DNA of 64,000 nt from Marimonas lutisalis (lineage in GTDB: Bacteria > Pseudomonadota > Alphaproteobacteria > Rhodobacterales > Rhodobacteraceae), in assembly GCF_005434965.1 (NCBI RefSeq), contig NZ_SKCI01000003.1:248001-312000 (forward strand), given 5' to 3'. Position 1 is the stretch's first letter. Each line of letters begins with the position of its first letter. The notes under the pieces are model-generated. The model was not told the origin of the DNA. It was given only the letters and a program-made list of their open reading frames with translations, and did no database searches. Both the position numbers and the translations under genes were made by a program. Below are positions 36,968-45,410 of the stretch, one piece after another.

Positions 36968-37960
36968 TTACTTGCCGATCTGGTCCAGGATACCCTGGCC
37001 CCAGTCCTCGCCCACGTCCTTCAGGACCTCGGGCCAGACTTCGGCGCGCACCTTCGCGGCCATCGCCGCGCGCTGCTCGTCGGTCAGGCTTACAACGTTG
37101 GTGCCCAGTTCGTCGGCCAGCCGCTGCTCCCACTTGCCCTGGTCTTCCTCGGCCACGGTCCAGCGCTGCGCTTCGAACTCGGTCGCGGCTTTCATCAGCG
37201 CGTCCTTGTCCTCGGCGTCCAGCGCCGCCAGCGACTCGTTCGAGATGATCATGTACCATACCTCGAAATGGGTGTTGGCCGGGATATAGGCCTTTGTCAC
37301 GTCGCGGAAAGACGCATAGTAGCCCTCCGCGCCTGAGCCGATCACACCGTCAACCACGCCGGTCTGAATCGCGGTGAAGGCTTCCGAGAACGGAATGGGC
37401 GACGGGATATAACCCAGCGCCTGGCCGGTCAGCTGGAAGCTCTTGATGCCTGGCACGCGCACCTTGATGCCGTTCGACTGGCTCGGGTCGCCCGGGTTCA
37501 CCGGATCGGTGTTCAGCGAAATGCCCCCGAAATACACCGGGTAGGCCGCCAGCATGGTGATATCCTGTTTCGCGTAAAGCTCGGCCATCACGTTGCGCAC
37601 CGGGCCATCGGGGCCATAGATCGCGCGCGCCTCGGCCCAGCTGTTCGCGAGGAACGGGAACGAGCTGATCTGCATCTGGCGATCCGCGCCGGTGGCGGCG
37701 GGTTGCGTCGCCATGTCGATCGCGCCCACGCTGATGCGCTCCTGCACGGTGGTGTAATCACCCAGCGCCGAGGCCGGGAAGATCTCGATGTTCACGTCAC
37801 CGCCGGTCGCCTCTTTGACCTGGTCGGAAAAGGCGCGCAGCTCGTTGTCGATGGTGGCGCCTTGCGGGCGCACGTGGCTCATCTTCAGATCGGCCGCATC
37901 CGCGACAGACCCCAGCGCCATCAGCGCAGCCGCCGCCGTGCCAAGCAAGAAATGTTTCAT
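36968..37960 (-). CDS. dctP: TRAP transporter periplasmic solute-binding protein
   Basis: 330 aa with signal peptide MKHFLLGTAAAALMALGSVADA then ADLKMSHV. DctP family: EIFPASALGDYTTVQERISV and SFPFLANSWAEARAIYGP. It captures an organic acid (often a carboxylate-bearing compound) in the periplasm. Here the system opens an operon for an amino-acid dehydrogenase and a methyltransferase, so the ligand is probably an amino acid or betaine rather than a simple C4-dicarboxylate; this is inference. Follows dctM by 38 nt. Confidence 0.92.
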   Translation of the reverse strand: MKHFLLGTAAAALMALGSVADAADLKMSHVRPQGATIDNELRAFSDQVKEATGGDVNIEIFPASALGDYTTVQERISVGAIDMATQPAATGADRQMQISSFPFLANSWAEARAIYGPDGPVRNVMAELYAKQDITMLAAYPVYFGGISLNTDPVNPGDPSQSNGIKVRVPGIKSFQLTGQALGYIPSPIPFSEAFTAIQTGVVDGVIGSGAEGYYASFRDVTKAYIPANTHFEVWYMIISNESLAALDAEDKDALMKAATEFEAQRWTVAEEDQGKWEQRLADELGTNVVSLTDEQRAAMAAKVRAEVWPEVLKDVGEDWGQGILDQIGK

Positions 37961-37998
37961 TGTTTAGTCCTCCGTTTGTTGGATTTCAGGGTTTCGGG

Positions 37999-39297
37999 TC
38001 AGTAACCGAACAGCCGCGGCAGATAGAGCGACAGGTCCGGCCAAAGAGAGGTCAGGAACACCACCGGCACATAACCGGTGACGATCAGAAGCATGGCAGG
38101 CGGGATCACCTTGGTGACCTTCACCTTGCCGATGCGCGCGCCCAGGTAGAGGATCGAGGCATAGGGCGGCGTCACACCGCCCATCGCCGTGTTCACCCCC
38201 ATGATCGCGGCGAACTGCACCGGGCTTACGCCGATGGCCTGCATCAGCGGCAGAAGCAGCGGCGCGATCAGGATGATGGCAGTCACGTCATTTACGACCA
38301 TCCCCACCAGGAACAGCAGGATATTGATGAAGATCAGCAACAGAACCTTGTTGTCGGTGATCTCGAAGATCGAGCTGACCAGCTTCTGCGGGATGCTTTC
38401 ATAGACAAACATCTGGCTCAGGATCATCGAGAAGAGGATCATGAACATGATCGCGCCCACCGCCGTGGCCGCTTCCTTGCCCGCGGCCAGGAAGTTGTCC
38501 CAACGCAGGCCCTTGTAGATCAGGAAACCCACCGGGATCGCGTAGATCACCGCGATGGCCGCGGCCTCGGTCGGCGTCATCACCCCGCCATAGATACCGC
38601 CCAGGATGATGATCGGCATCAACAGCGCCGGAAAGGCATGCACCCCCCGCTTGGCCACCTGGCTCGACAGTTCCGAAAAGCTCGGCTTGTCATCCAGCAC
38701 CAGGTTGAACTTGCGGCTCAGCCACAGGTTCAGCACCGAGAAATTGAACATGATCAAGAGCCCCGGCCCCAGCGTCGCCAGGAAGCACGCGAGGATCGAG
38801 GTATCGGTGACCCAGCCGTAAACGATCATCGTCACCGACGGCGGGATCAGAAGCCCCAGGATCGACGAGTTGGCAATCAGCGCGGTGGCATATTCACGCG
38901 GATAACCGCGCTTTTCCATCTCGGGGATCAGCAGCGGGCCGATGGCCGCAATACCGGTCAGGCCAGACCCCGAGATCGCCCCGATGATCGCACAACTGAC
39001 CGCGGCCACCACGCCCAGCCCGCCGCGCACATGGCCGATAAAGGCATTAACGAACCGCAGGAGCGAGGCAGCAATGCCGCTTTCCGACATGATCGTGCCG
39101 GCCAGCACGAACAGCGGAATGGCCAGCAGCACCGGGTTGCCCAGCTGCTGGAACCCCCACAGCATCATCCCCTTCATCGTCACGTCGCCGATGAAATACA
39201 TCACCATCAGCGCCGCGCCGAAACAGTAGGGCAGCGGCACGCCCAGCGTCAGCGTGATGACCAGCACTGCAATCGCCAGAAGCGCGATCTCGATCAT
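37999..39297 (-). CDS. dctM: TRAP transporter large membrane subunit
   Basis: About 432 aa, many membrane helices. ATG at 39297 (MIEIALLAIAVLVITLTLGV) is chosen because it overlaps the dctQ stop as ATGA; the longer frame is a shadow of dctQ. Typical DctM parts: FVLAGTIMSESGIAASLLRF, CAIIGAISGSGLTGIAAIGP, and NSSILGLLIPPSVTMIVYGW. It moves the substrate with sodium. Confidence 0.95.
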   Translation of the reverse strand: MIEIALLAIAVLVITLTLGVPLPYCFGAALMVMYFIGDVTMKGMMLWGFQQLGNPVLLAIPLFVLAGTIMSESGIAASLLRFVNAFIGHVRGGLGVVAAVSCAIIGAISGSGLTGIAAIGPLLIPEMEKRGYPREYATALIANSSILGLLIPPSVTMIVYGWVTDTSILACFLATLGPGLLIMFNFSVLNLWLSRKFNLVLDDKPSFSELSSQVAKRGVHAFPALLMPIIILGGIYGGVMTPTEAAAIAVIYAIPVGFLIYKGLRWDNFLAAGKEAATAVGAIMFMILFSMILSQMFVYESIPQKLVSSIFEITDNKVLLLIFINILLFLVGMVVNDVTAIILIAPLLLPLMQAIGVSPVQFAAIMGVNTAMGGVTPPYASILYLGARIGKVKVTKVIPPAMLLIVTGYVPVVFLTSLWPDLSLYLPRLFGY

Positions 39298-39764
39298 GCG
39301 CCCGCCCTCCCCGTCAGGGTCCGCACATGCGTCCAAAGATGCCAGGCGGTGTAGATCATCATCAACGCGATCCCGACAACCAGCGCCACGTCCGAATAGA
39401 AGGTCGGGATGTAGAGCGTCGGGCTCTCCTTCCACACCCGCCAGGCATAGCGGGTGAAGTCCCACGCCCAGCTCAGAAGCCACAGACCAACGATCAGGCT
39501 GATGATCTCGCCGACAATCGCCAGAATCGTGTGGCCCTTCTCAGTCGAGATGAAGATCTCAAGCACGTTGGCGCGGATATGGGTGTTCTCGCGCGATGCA
39601 TTGACCGCGCCGAAGATATAAAGCCACAGCGTCGGGTAGAGCATGGTCTCTTCCAGCCCCATCACCGGCACCTGCAGCACGTAACGCGTGATGACCTGCA
39701 CGAACTGGCCCAGGGCCACGATGCAGATCAGCGCGGTCAGCAGGTATTTGGCAAAACGGTCCAT
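39294..39764 (-). CDS. dctQ: TRAP transporter small membrane subunit
   Basis: About 156 aa with four membrane helices. ATG at 39764 (MDRFAKYLLTALICIVALGQ) is preceded by a G-run ribosome site. DctQ marks include NASRENTHIRANVLEIFIST and TLWLYIFGA. First gene of the eight-gene minus-strand operon; the 111-bp gap to the divergent LysR gene should hold its promoter. Confidence 0.93.
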   Translation of the reverse strand: MDRFAKYLLTALICIVALGQFVQVITRYVLQVPVMGLEETMLYPTLWLYIFGAVNASRENTHIRANVLEIFISTEKGHTILAIVGEIISLIVGLWLLSWAWDFTRYAWRVWKESPTLYIPTFYSDVALVVGIALMMIYTAWHLWTHVRTLTGRAGA

Positions 39765-39875
39765 GGTTCCCCCCCGGGGCGGCCTCTCCCGGCCAACCAA
39801 ATCCACTTGACGTCAGCCCACCCATAAAATCAAATTGGAAAAATCGCTGATCCCATAGAGTGAATTTATACCTTG

Positions 39876-40799
39876 ATGAACCTCACCCTCCACGCGCTCA
39901 ACGCGTTCCGCGAAACCATGCGCTCGGGCTCGATCAGCCAGGCGGCGCGCACCCTCGGGCGCACCCAGCCCGCGGTCAGTTCGGTCATCTCCAACCTCGA
40001 GTCAGAGCTGGGCTTTGCCCTTTTCATCCGCGAAAGCGGCAAGCTCACCCCCACGCCCGAGGCGCATTTCTTTCTCGAGGAATGCGACACCATCCTCGAC
40101 CGGCTCGACCAGACCAGGCGTACGCTCGCGGGCATCGCCAAACTGCACAAGGGACGGCTGCGCATCGCCTGCCACCCGGCGGCCTCGGGCTTCTTCATGC
40201 CACAGCTCCTGTCGGCATTCCTTGCCGACAAGCCTGAAATAGATGTCTCGCTGATGATGCGTTCCTCGCGCGTGATCGAGGATCTCATCGCCTCGCAGCA
40301 ATTCGACCTCGGCCTTGCCGAAACGCCCGGGCCTCGCGCCTCCATGGGCCAGCAGGATTTCGATCTCGAATGCATCGTTGCCCTGCCCCGGCACGATCCG
40401 CTTGCCGACCGCCCGGTCATCACGCCTTCGGATCTCGACGGCGCCAACATGGCCATGCTCTTCGATGAACACGCGATCACGGTGCAGACCCGGCAGGCGT
40501 TCGAGCGCGCCGGCGCCCGCTTCCGCCGCCGCTTCGAACTGCAAACCGTGCTGCCCGGCCTGCAATTCGTCGAGGCCGGCATGTGCTACATGATCTGCGA
40601 CATGATCACCGCCCACGGCTTCCTGCAAACCTGCGATACCCCGCCCGGCGTGGTCTTTCGCCAGTTCCGCCCGCGCATTTCCAGCGGCATCTCGCTGCTC
40701 TGGCCCGCGCAGGCGCCCATGTCGCTCCTGTCGAAAAGCTTTCTCGATCTGGTGGCGGCCCGCCTCGCCGCCCTGCCCGGCGAGGTTCTGCGCGACTGA
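39876..40799 (+). CDS. LysR-family regulator, divergent from the TRAP/HcnABC/MttB operon
   Basis: About 307 aa from the ATG at 39876; a TTG just before it is less likely. Helix-turn-helix RETMRSGSISQAARTLGRTQPAVSSVISNLESELGFALF (residues ~12-50), effector domain after ~90. Position next to dctQ suggests it controls the operon in response to its transported substrate. The stop lies 3 nt from the stop of the convergent SDR gene. Confidence 0.92.
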   Translation: MNLTLHALNAFRETMRSGSISQAARTLGRTQPAVSSVISNLESELGFALFIRESGKLTPTPEAHFFLEECDTILDRLDQTRRTLAGIAKLHKGRLRIACHPAASGFFMPQLLSAFLADKPEIDVSLMMRSSRVIEDLIASQQFDLGLAETPGPRASMGQQDFDLECIVALPRHDPLADRPVITPSDLDGANMAMLFDEHAITVQTRQAFERAGARFRRRFELQTVLPGLQFVEAGMCYMICDMITAHGFLQTCDTPPGVVFRQFRPRISSGISLLWPAQAPMSLLSKSFLDLVAARLAALPGEVLRD

Positions 40800-40802
40800 C
40801 GC

Positions 40803-41561
40803 CTAGCGCCCGCGGATCTTGCGCTCCATGAGCCAGCGAAACAGCCGTGGCGACAACCCGTTGATCCACCACGCCGCCCGCGCCACGCGCCCCACCGGAA
40901 TGAACGGGGCGCCGCGTTCGACCCCGCGCAGGATGATCCGCGCCGCCACGTCGGGCTCCATATAGTCGATCCCGTCGGGCGCCGATCCGGGGCGGGCTAT
41001 CCCGTCCGCGCCCTGCTCGGGGTTGCCGATATTCGTGGCCACAAAGGACGGCGCGGCAATCTGCACCCGCACGCCATGCGCCGCCTCCTCGCTCGCCAGC
41101 GACTTGAAAAATCCCTCCAGCGCATGTTTCGACCCGGCATAGGCCACCCGCCGATAAAGCGGCGCGAACCCCGCCACAGACGAAATCGCCAGATGTGCGC
41201 CCCGTGCCGCCCGCACATTGGGCAACAGCACCCGCGCCATCTCGATAGCGGCGAAATAGTTGATCTCGAACACCCGCCGGTGCGTGTCTTCCGCCAGCGT
41301 CTCGAAATCCCCGATCTGGGTGATCCCGGCATTGTAGATCACCAGGTCGATTTCGGGGCAGGCCGCGGCCAGTTCGGCCAGCACCCGGTCGCGCTGCGCC
41401 TGATCGGTCAGGTCGCATTCCACCGCGAACAGCGTCTCGTCCTCCTCGAGCGCCGAAATATCCCGGTCGATGGCCACCACGCGCCAGCCGCTGGCGCGCA
41501 ACCCGTCGCTCAGTGCCCGGCCCAGCCCGCCGGCCCCGCCCGAGATCACCGCCGTCTTCAC
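40803..41561 (-). CDS. Short-chain dehydrogenase/reductase
   Basis: About 252 aa from a GTG at 41561 that overlaps the epimerase stop (GTGA), with GGAGG about 8 nt upstream. SDR marks: AVISGGAGGLGRALSDGL (NAD(P) motif), LVIYNAGIT (N-A-G), ISSVAG with catalytic Ser, and YAGSK (Y-x-x-x-K). Last gene of the FMO-BASS-epimerase-SDR chain. Oxidises or reduces an alcohol/ketone; substrate unknown. Confidence 0.9.
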   Translation of the reverse strand: MKTAVISGGAGGLGRALSDGLRASGWRVVAIDRDISALEEDETLFAVECDLTDQAQRDRVLAELAAACPEIDLVIYNAGITQIGDFETLAEDTHRRVFEINYFAAIEMARVLLPNVRAARGAHLAISSVAGFAPLYRRVAYAGSKHALEGFFKSLASEEAAHGVRVQIAAPSFVATNIGNPEQGADGIARPGSAPDGIDYMEPDVAARIILRGVERGAPFIPVGRVARAAWWINGLSPRLFRWLMERKIRGR

Positions 41562-42493
41562 AGCCCCGCCTCCCGCCGCCACAGGTCAAACACCTCGCGG
41601 CTCGTCTTCTCGGGGACGTAGCCGAAATCGCGTTTCAACGCGTCATTGGCCAGCACCGGACGGTATTGCAGGAACCGCACCTGCTCCGGGCCATAGCGCG
41701 TCAGGCCCAGTGGCCTTGCCACTGCAAGTACCGCTTTCAGTAACCAGGCTGGCAGCCGCAACACCGGTTTGCCCACAACCCGCGCGATCTGGCTGACGCC
41801 CATCGCCCCGTCCGCCGCGACATTGAATACCCCCGCCGACCCATCTGTCGCCGCACGTTTCAGAATGCGCGCCAGATCGCATGTCCAGATAAAGACGAAC
41901 GGGCTGTCGCTGCCGCGAACGGCCAGCAACAGCTTCCTGTGAAACAGCGCCGTGATCTGGTTTTCGGTCCCCGCGCCCAGCACCGTGCCCACCCGCAGCA
42001 CCACCTGCTCAAGCCCTGGATGCGCCTTGCGCGCCTCGGCCAGCATCTCCTCGACCAGCCGCTTGTGCCTTGCATAGGCGAATTCCTCGTTGCCGCGCAG
42101 CGGGTGATGTTCGCGCAGCGGCACCGGGTTGTCGGGGTGATAGCCATAGGCCGCACCGCTCGACGTCACCACCAGGCGCCGCACGCCATGGGCCAGGCAC
42201 GCGTCCAGCACGCGCCGCGTGCCCTCTACGTCCACACGATAGGCAAACGCCTCGCCCTGCCCCGGCGCCGGCGTCACGATCGAGGCCAGGTGCACCACCA
42301 CCTCGGGCCGTACCGCCCCGATCACCTGGTCGGGATCGTCGCCGGTCACATCCATGGTCTCGAACCGCACGCCCTCGGGCAGACGCTTGGGCGCGGTCAA
42401 GTCGGTCGCCACCACCTCGGCCCCGGCCAGCTCGGCCATCAGCGCGCGGCCGATCATCCCGCCCGCCCCGGTGATCAGGATGCAGCCGCTCAC
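41558..42493 (-). CDS. NAD-dependent epimerase/dehydratase-family (extended SDR) protein
   Basis: About 311 aa from a GTG at 42493 (overlaps the BASS gene stop as GTGA). Motifs: ILITGAGGMIGRALMAEL (Rossmann), LVVTSSGAAYGYHPDNPVP and catalytic FAYARHK (Y-x-x-x-K). Extended SDRs of this look include sugar epimerases and 3beta-hydroxysteroid-dehydrogenase-like enzymes. The neighbours (transporter of the bile-acid symporter family, FMO, SDR) favour a hydroxy-ketone substrate over a sugar nucleotide, weakly. Confidence 0.88.
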   Translation of the reverse strand: MSGCILITGAGGMIGRALMAELAGAEVVATDLTAPKRLPEGVRFETMDVTGDDPDQVIGAVRPEVVVHLASIVTPAPGQGEAFAYRVDVEGTRRVLDACLAHGVRRLVVTSSGAAYGYHPDNPVPLREHHPLRGNEEFAYARHKRLVEEMLAEARKAHPGLEQVVLRVGTVLGAGTENQITALFHRKLLLAVRGSDSPFVFIWTCDLARILKRAATDGSAGVFNVAADGAMGVSQIARVVGKPVLRLPAWLLKAVLAVARPLGLTRYGPEQVRFLQYRPVLANDALKRDFGYVPEKTSREVFDLWRREAGL

Positions 42494-43398
42494 GCCACCA
42501 TTGGCCTCCGCGCCCAAAGAAACGCCAGCACCAGCCCCGAAATCGCGTGCCATATGCCCCAGAACGCAGCGACCACCGCCATGCCGCCCAGCCCCCCGAA
42601 AAATCCGAAGATCAGCACCAGGCCCAGGCCTGAATTCTGGATGCCCGTCTCGATCGTCACCGCGCGGCGGTCGAAGGCGCGCAATCCGGCAATCCGCGCC
42701 ACGGTGTAGCCCGCGCCCAGCGCAAGCGCGTTATGCGCGATGACAAGCCCCGCCACCACACCAGCGAAGGCCAGGAAAAACCCCCAGTTCGCCGCCAGCG
42801 CGGCCGCGACGAACCCGATGAAGATCGCCATCGACAGCATCTGCAGCGGCCAGCGCATCTTTTCGGTCAGGTCCGGCCGCTTCACGTTCAGCGTCACCCC
42901 CAGGACCAGCGGCAGCGCCAGCATCAGCCCCACCGTGATCGCCACCTGCACCGGGTCGATCGCCACCGCGCGCAGGATCTCGCGCGTGGGCGCATAAAGG
43001 TTGCCCCAGAGCGCGATATTCAGCGGCGTCAGCAGGATCGCCCCTACCGTGGCCACGCCCGTCATCGACACCGACAGCGCCGCATTGCCCCCCGCGCGGT
43101 GGGTGATGAAATTCGAGATATTGCCCCCCGGGCACGCCGCCACCAGCATCAGCCCCAATGCCACCGACGGCCGTGGCGCCGTGGCCAGCACCAGCCCGAA
43201 AGTCATCACCGGCAACACCACGAACTGCGACACCAGCCCCGCAATCAGCGGCTTGGGTCCGCGCAGCAGCTTGTGGAAATCCTCGGGCCTCAGGTCGATG
43301 GCGATGGAAAACATCACCACCGCCAGGATCGCGTTAAGAAGCATCAGCGACCCGGGGCTAAAATTCAGCATCACCTCGTCGATGCCACCACCCATCAT
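42490..43398 (-). CDS. Bile acid:sodium symporter (BASS)-family transporter
   Basis: About 302 aa with nine to ten hydrophobic helices; begins MMGGGIDEVMLNFSPGSLML from ATG at 43398, which overlaps the FMO stop as ATGA. BASS marks: ACPGGNISNFITHRAGGNAALSVSMT (about residue 93, split) and RAVTIETGIQNSGLGLVL. The family carries bile acids, steroid sulfates, pyruvate or other organic anions with sodium. Its place between oxidising enzymes suggests it imports their substrate. Confidence 0.92.
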   Translation of the reverse strand: MMGGGIDEVMLNFSPGSLMLLNAILAVVMFSIAIDLRPEDFHKLLRGPKPLIAGLVSQFVVLPVMTFGLVLATAPRPSVALGLMLVAACPGGNISNFITHRAGGNAALSVSMTGVATVGAILLTPLNIALWGNLYAPTREILRAVAIDPVQVAITVGLMLALPLVLGVTLNVKRPDLTEKMRWPLQMLSMAIFIGFVAAALAANWGFFLAFAGVVAGLVIAHNALALGAGYTVARIAGLRAFDRRAVTIETGIQNSGLGLVLIFGFFGGLGGMAVVAAFWGIWHAISGLVLAFLWARRPMVA

Positions 43399-44711
43399 GC
43401 CGCCCCTTTCTTCAGCCGCCCGATCCATCCGGTCACGGCCTTGCGATAGGTCGATTTGTCCACGTAATAGGCCATCCGCGCAAGCGCGAGATATTTCATA
43501 CCACCCGTCGCGCGTTCGAACCCGCCCGCTTTCTCGGCCTGCAACGCCTTCGCCGCGGCACTTCCCGCGCGCAGCCCCCTGATGTAGCGCACCACCATCT
43601 CGGCCTGCTCATGCCGGCCCTGCCAGCCCAGTCCGCTCGCCTCGACCATGCCCAGCACGAACAGATCGTCGCGTTCGGGATGTATCGTGTTCAGATAGAG
43701 ATGCGGCGCATCCCCCTGCCAGTTCAGCAGCGCATCATCAATGAACGGATAGTGCAGCCGGTAACCCGTCGCCGCCAGCACGAGGTCATATTCCCGATGG
43801 CTGCCATCCTTGAAAACCACTGCGCGCCCGTCGAACCGCGCGATATCGGGCCGGATCGCAATATCGCCATGGCCGAGGTGAAACAGGATCAGCGAATTGA
43901 CCACCGGGTGGCTTTCATACAGCCTGTAATCGGGTTTCGGCAGGCCGTATTTCTGCGCATCCCCCACGAACCACCGCAGGATCATCCCGTCGACCCTGCG
44001 CTTCAGCCACATCGGCAGACGGATCGCGCCGCCCAGCGTGTCAGCGGGTTTGCCGAATACGTATTTCGGCACGAAGTAATACCCCCGCCGCATCGACAGA
44101 TCGACGCTTTGGGCATGATGCACCGCATCCACCGCGATGTCGCAACCCGAATTGCCCGCCCCGATCACCAGCACCCGCTTGCCGTCGAACTGCCGCGCGC
44201 TCTTGTAATCCGCCGAATGCAGAAACTCACCGGCAAACTCTCCCTCGAATTCCGGCAGGTTCGGCTCGCTCAGCGTGCCATTGGCGATCATCACCCCGGC
44301 GAAAACGGCCTCCTGCTCTTCCCCGTCCCTGCGCCACACCACGCGCCAGCCCTCGCCATCGCCGCCCAAGGGCTCCACCCGCACCACTTCGGCGCCGAAC
44401 AGGTAATGCTCGCGCAGCCCATAGTGATCCGCGAACTCGTCGAAATAGCGCTTCATCTCGCGGTGCGAGGGGTATTCCGCCACCTCGTCGCGCATCGGGA
44501 AATCGGCGAACTCGGTCATGTGTTTCGATGAAATCAGGTGCGCGCTTTCATACATGGTCGAGCGTGGCGCCGCGATATCCCACAGCCCGCCCACACCATC
44601 CGACAGCTCGAACCCCTGAAAGGCCACGCCCTGCTCTTTCATCACCTTCGCGGCGGCAAGGCCCATCGGCCCCGCCCCGATCAGGGCAAACCTGTCCCGG
44701 GTGTTATCCAT
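43395..44711 (-). CDS. Flavin-containing monooxygenase (class B, FMO/BVMO-like)
   Basis: About 438 aa. Two Rossmann motifs (GAGPMG at 12-17 for FAD; GAGNSG at 184-189 for NADPH), the FMO identity motif F-x-G-x3-H-x3-Y as F159..Y169 (FAGEFLHSADY) and ATGY later. ATG at 44711 (MDNTRDRFALIGAGPMGLAA) is chosen because GGGAGG lies 9 nt upstream; the ATG at 44720 is too close to it. It oxygenates a soft nucleophile (N, S) or a ketone. First gene of a chain regulated from the TetR/FMO gap. Confidence 0.92.
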   Translation of the reverse strand: MDNTRDRFALIGAGPMGLAAAKVMKEQGVAFQGFELSDGVGGLWDIAAPRSTMYESAHLISSKHMTEFADFPMRDEVAEYPSHREMKRYFDEFADHYGLREHYLFGAEVVRVEPLGGDGEGWRVVWRRDGEEQEAVFAGVMIANGTLSEPNLPEFEGEFAGEFLHSADYKSARQFDGKRVLVIGAGNSGCDIAVDAVHHAQSVDLSMRRGYYFVPKYVFGKPADTLGGAIRLPMWLKRRVDGMILRWFVGDAQKYGLPKPDYRLYESHPVVNSLILFHLGHGDIAIRPDIARFDGRAVVFKDGSHREYDLVLAATGYRLHYPFIDDALLNWQGDAPHLYLNTIHPERDDLFVLGMVEASGLGWQGRHEQAEMVVRYIRGLRAGSAAAKALQAEKAGGFERATGGMKYLALARMAYYVDKSTYRKAVTGWIGRLKKGAA

Positions 44712-44736
44712 CGCGCGCATCCTCCCCGCCTTTAGA

Positions 44737-44752
44737 TTGAACATCTGTTCAA
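44737..44752. promoter_or_regulatory. Perfect 16-bp palindrome, TetR operator candidate
   Basis: TTGAACA-TC-TGTTCAA. It sits between the FMO start (44711) and the TetR start (44772), where a TetR repressor would control both. Spacing and AT-rich flanks (TTTAGA before, AATAAG after) fit an overlap with both promoters. Confidence 0.75.
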
Positions 44753-44771
44753 AATAAGCAAGAGTAAATCC

Positions 44772-45410
44772 ATGACGCCCGAAACCACCCGCAAACGCGC
44801 GCCCTCGCGCCGCTCGCTCGCAACCCGCGCGCGCATCCTCGATGCCGCCGAACGGGTTTTCGCGGATAAGGGGTTCGCCGGTGCCACGATGCGCGACATT
44901 GCGGCGGCGGCGGGCACGCAGGTGGGCCTCGTCCACCATCATGGCCATGGCAAGGAAGACCTGTTTCGCCAAACCATCGCTCGCCGGGCCGAAGAGCTGG
45001 CACGGCGCCGCCTCGACGCGCTCGCCGTGTGCAAAGCGCAAGGCACGCCCACCCTTCCCGCCATCCTGGACTGTTTCTTCGGCCCCTACCTGAACCTCGC
45101 GCAGGGCGACGCGCAATGGCTGGCCTATGCCCGCCTCGTCGCCCATGTCTCGGCCGATCCCGCCTGGCGCGATATCTCCGAGGCGCATTTCGACCCCACG
45201 GCGCAGGTCTTCATCGCCGAGATCGCCGCGCTCTACCCGGCGGCGCCGCGCGCCCGCATTGCTGCGGTCTTCGTCTACTCAGTCTCGGCGATGCTGGCGC
45301 TTGTCACCTCGCGCTGGCGGATCGACGCGCTGGCGCAGGATGGCGCCGCCGGCACGCTTGACGATCTGGTCGCCTTCTGTGCCGCCGGCCTCGGGGCCAG
45401 TCTTACCTGA
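44772..45410 (+). CDS. TetR-family transcription regulator
   Basis: 212 aa. N-terminal helix-turn-helix ATRARILDAAERVFADKGFAGATMRDIAAAAGT (residues ~17-49) and a C-terminal domain of the TetR_C_CsrR/YxaF-like kind. Probably represses the divergent FMO-BASS-epimerase-SDR chain through the palindrome at 44737-44752. The stop directly abuts the stop of the convergent TRAP dctM gene. Confidence 0.92.
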   Translation: MTPETTRKRAPSRRSLATRARILDAAERVFADKGFAGATMRDIAAAAGTQVGLVHHHGHGKEDLFRQTIARRAEELARRRLDALAVCKAQGTPTLPAILDCFFGPYLNLAQGDAQWLAYARLVAHVSADPAWRDISEAHFDPTAQVFIAEIAALYPAAPRARIAAVFVYSVSAMLALVTSRWRIDALAQDGAAGTLDDLVAFCAAGLGASLT

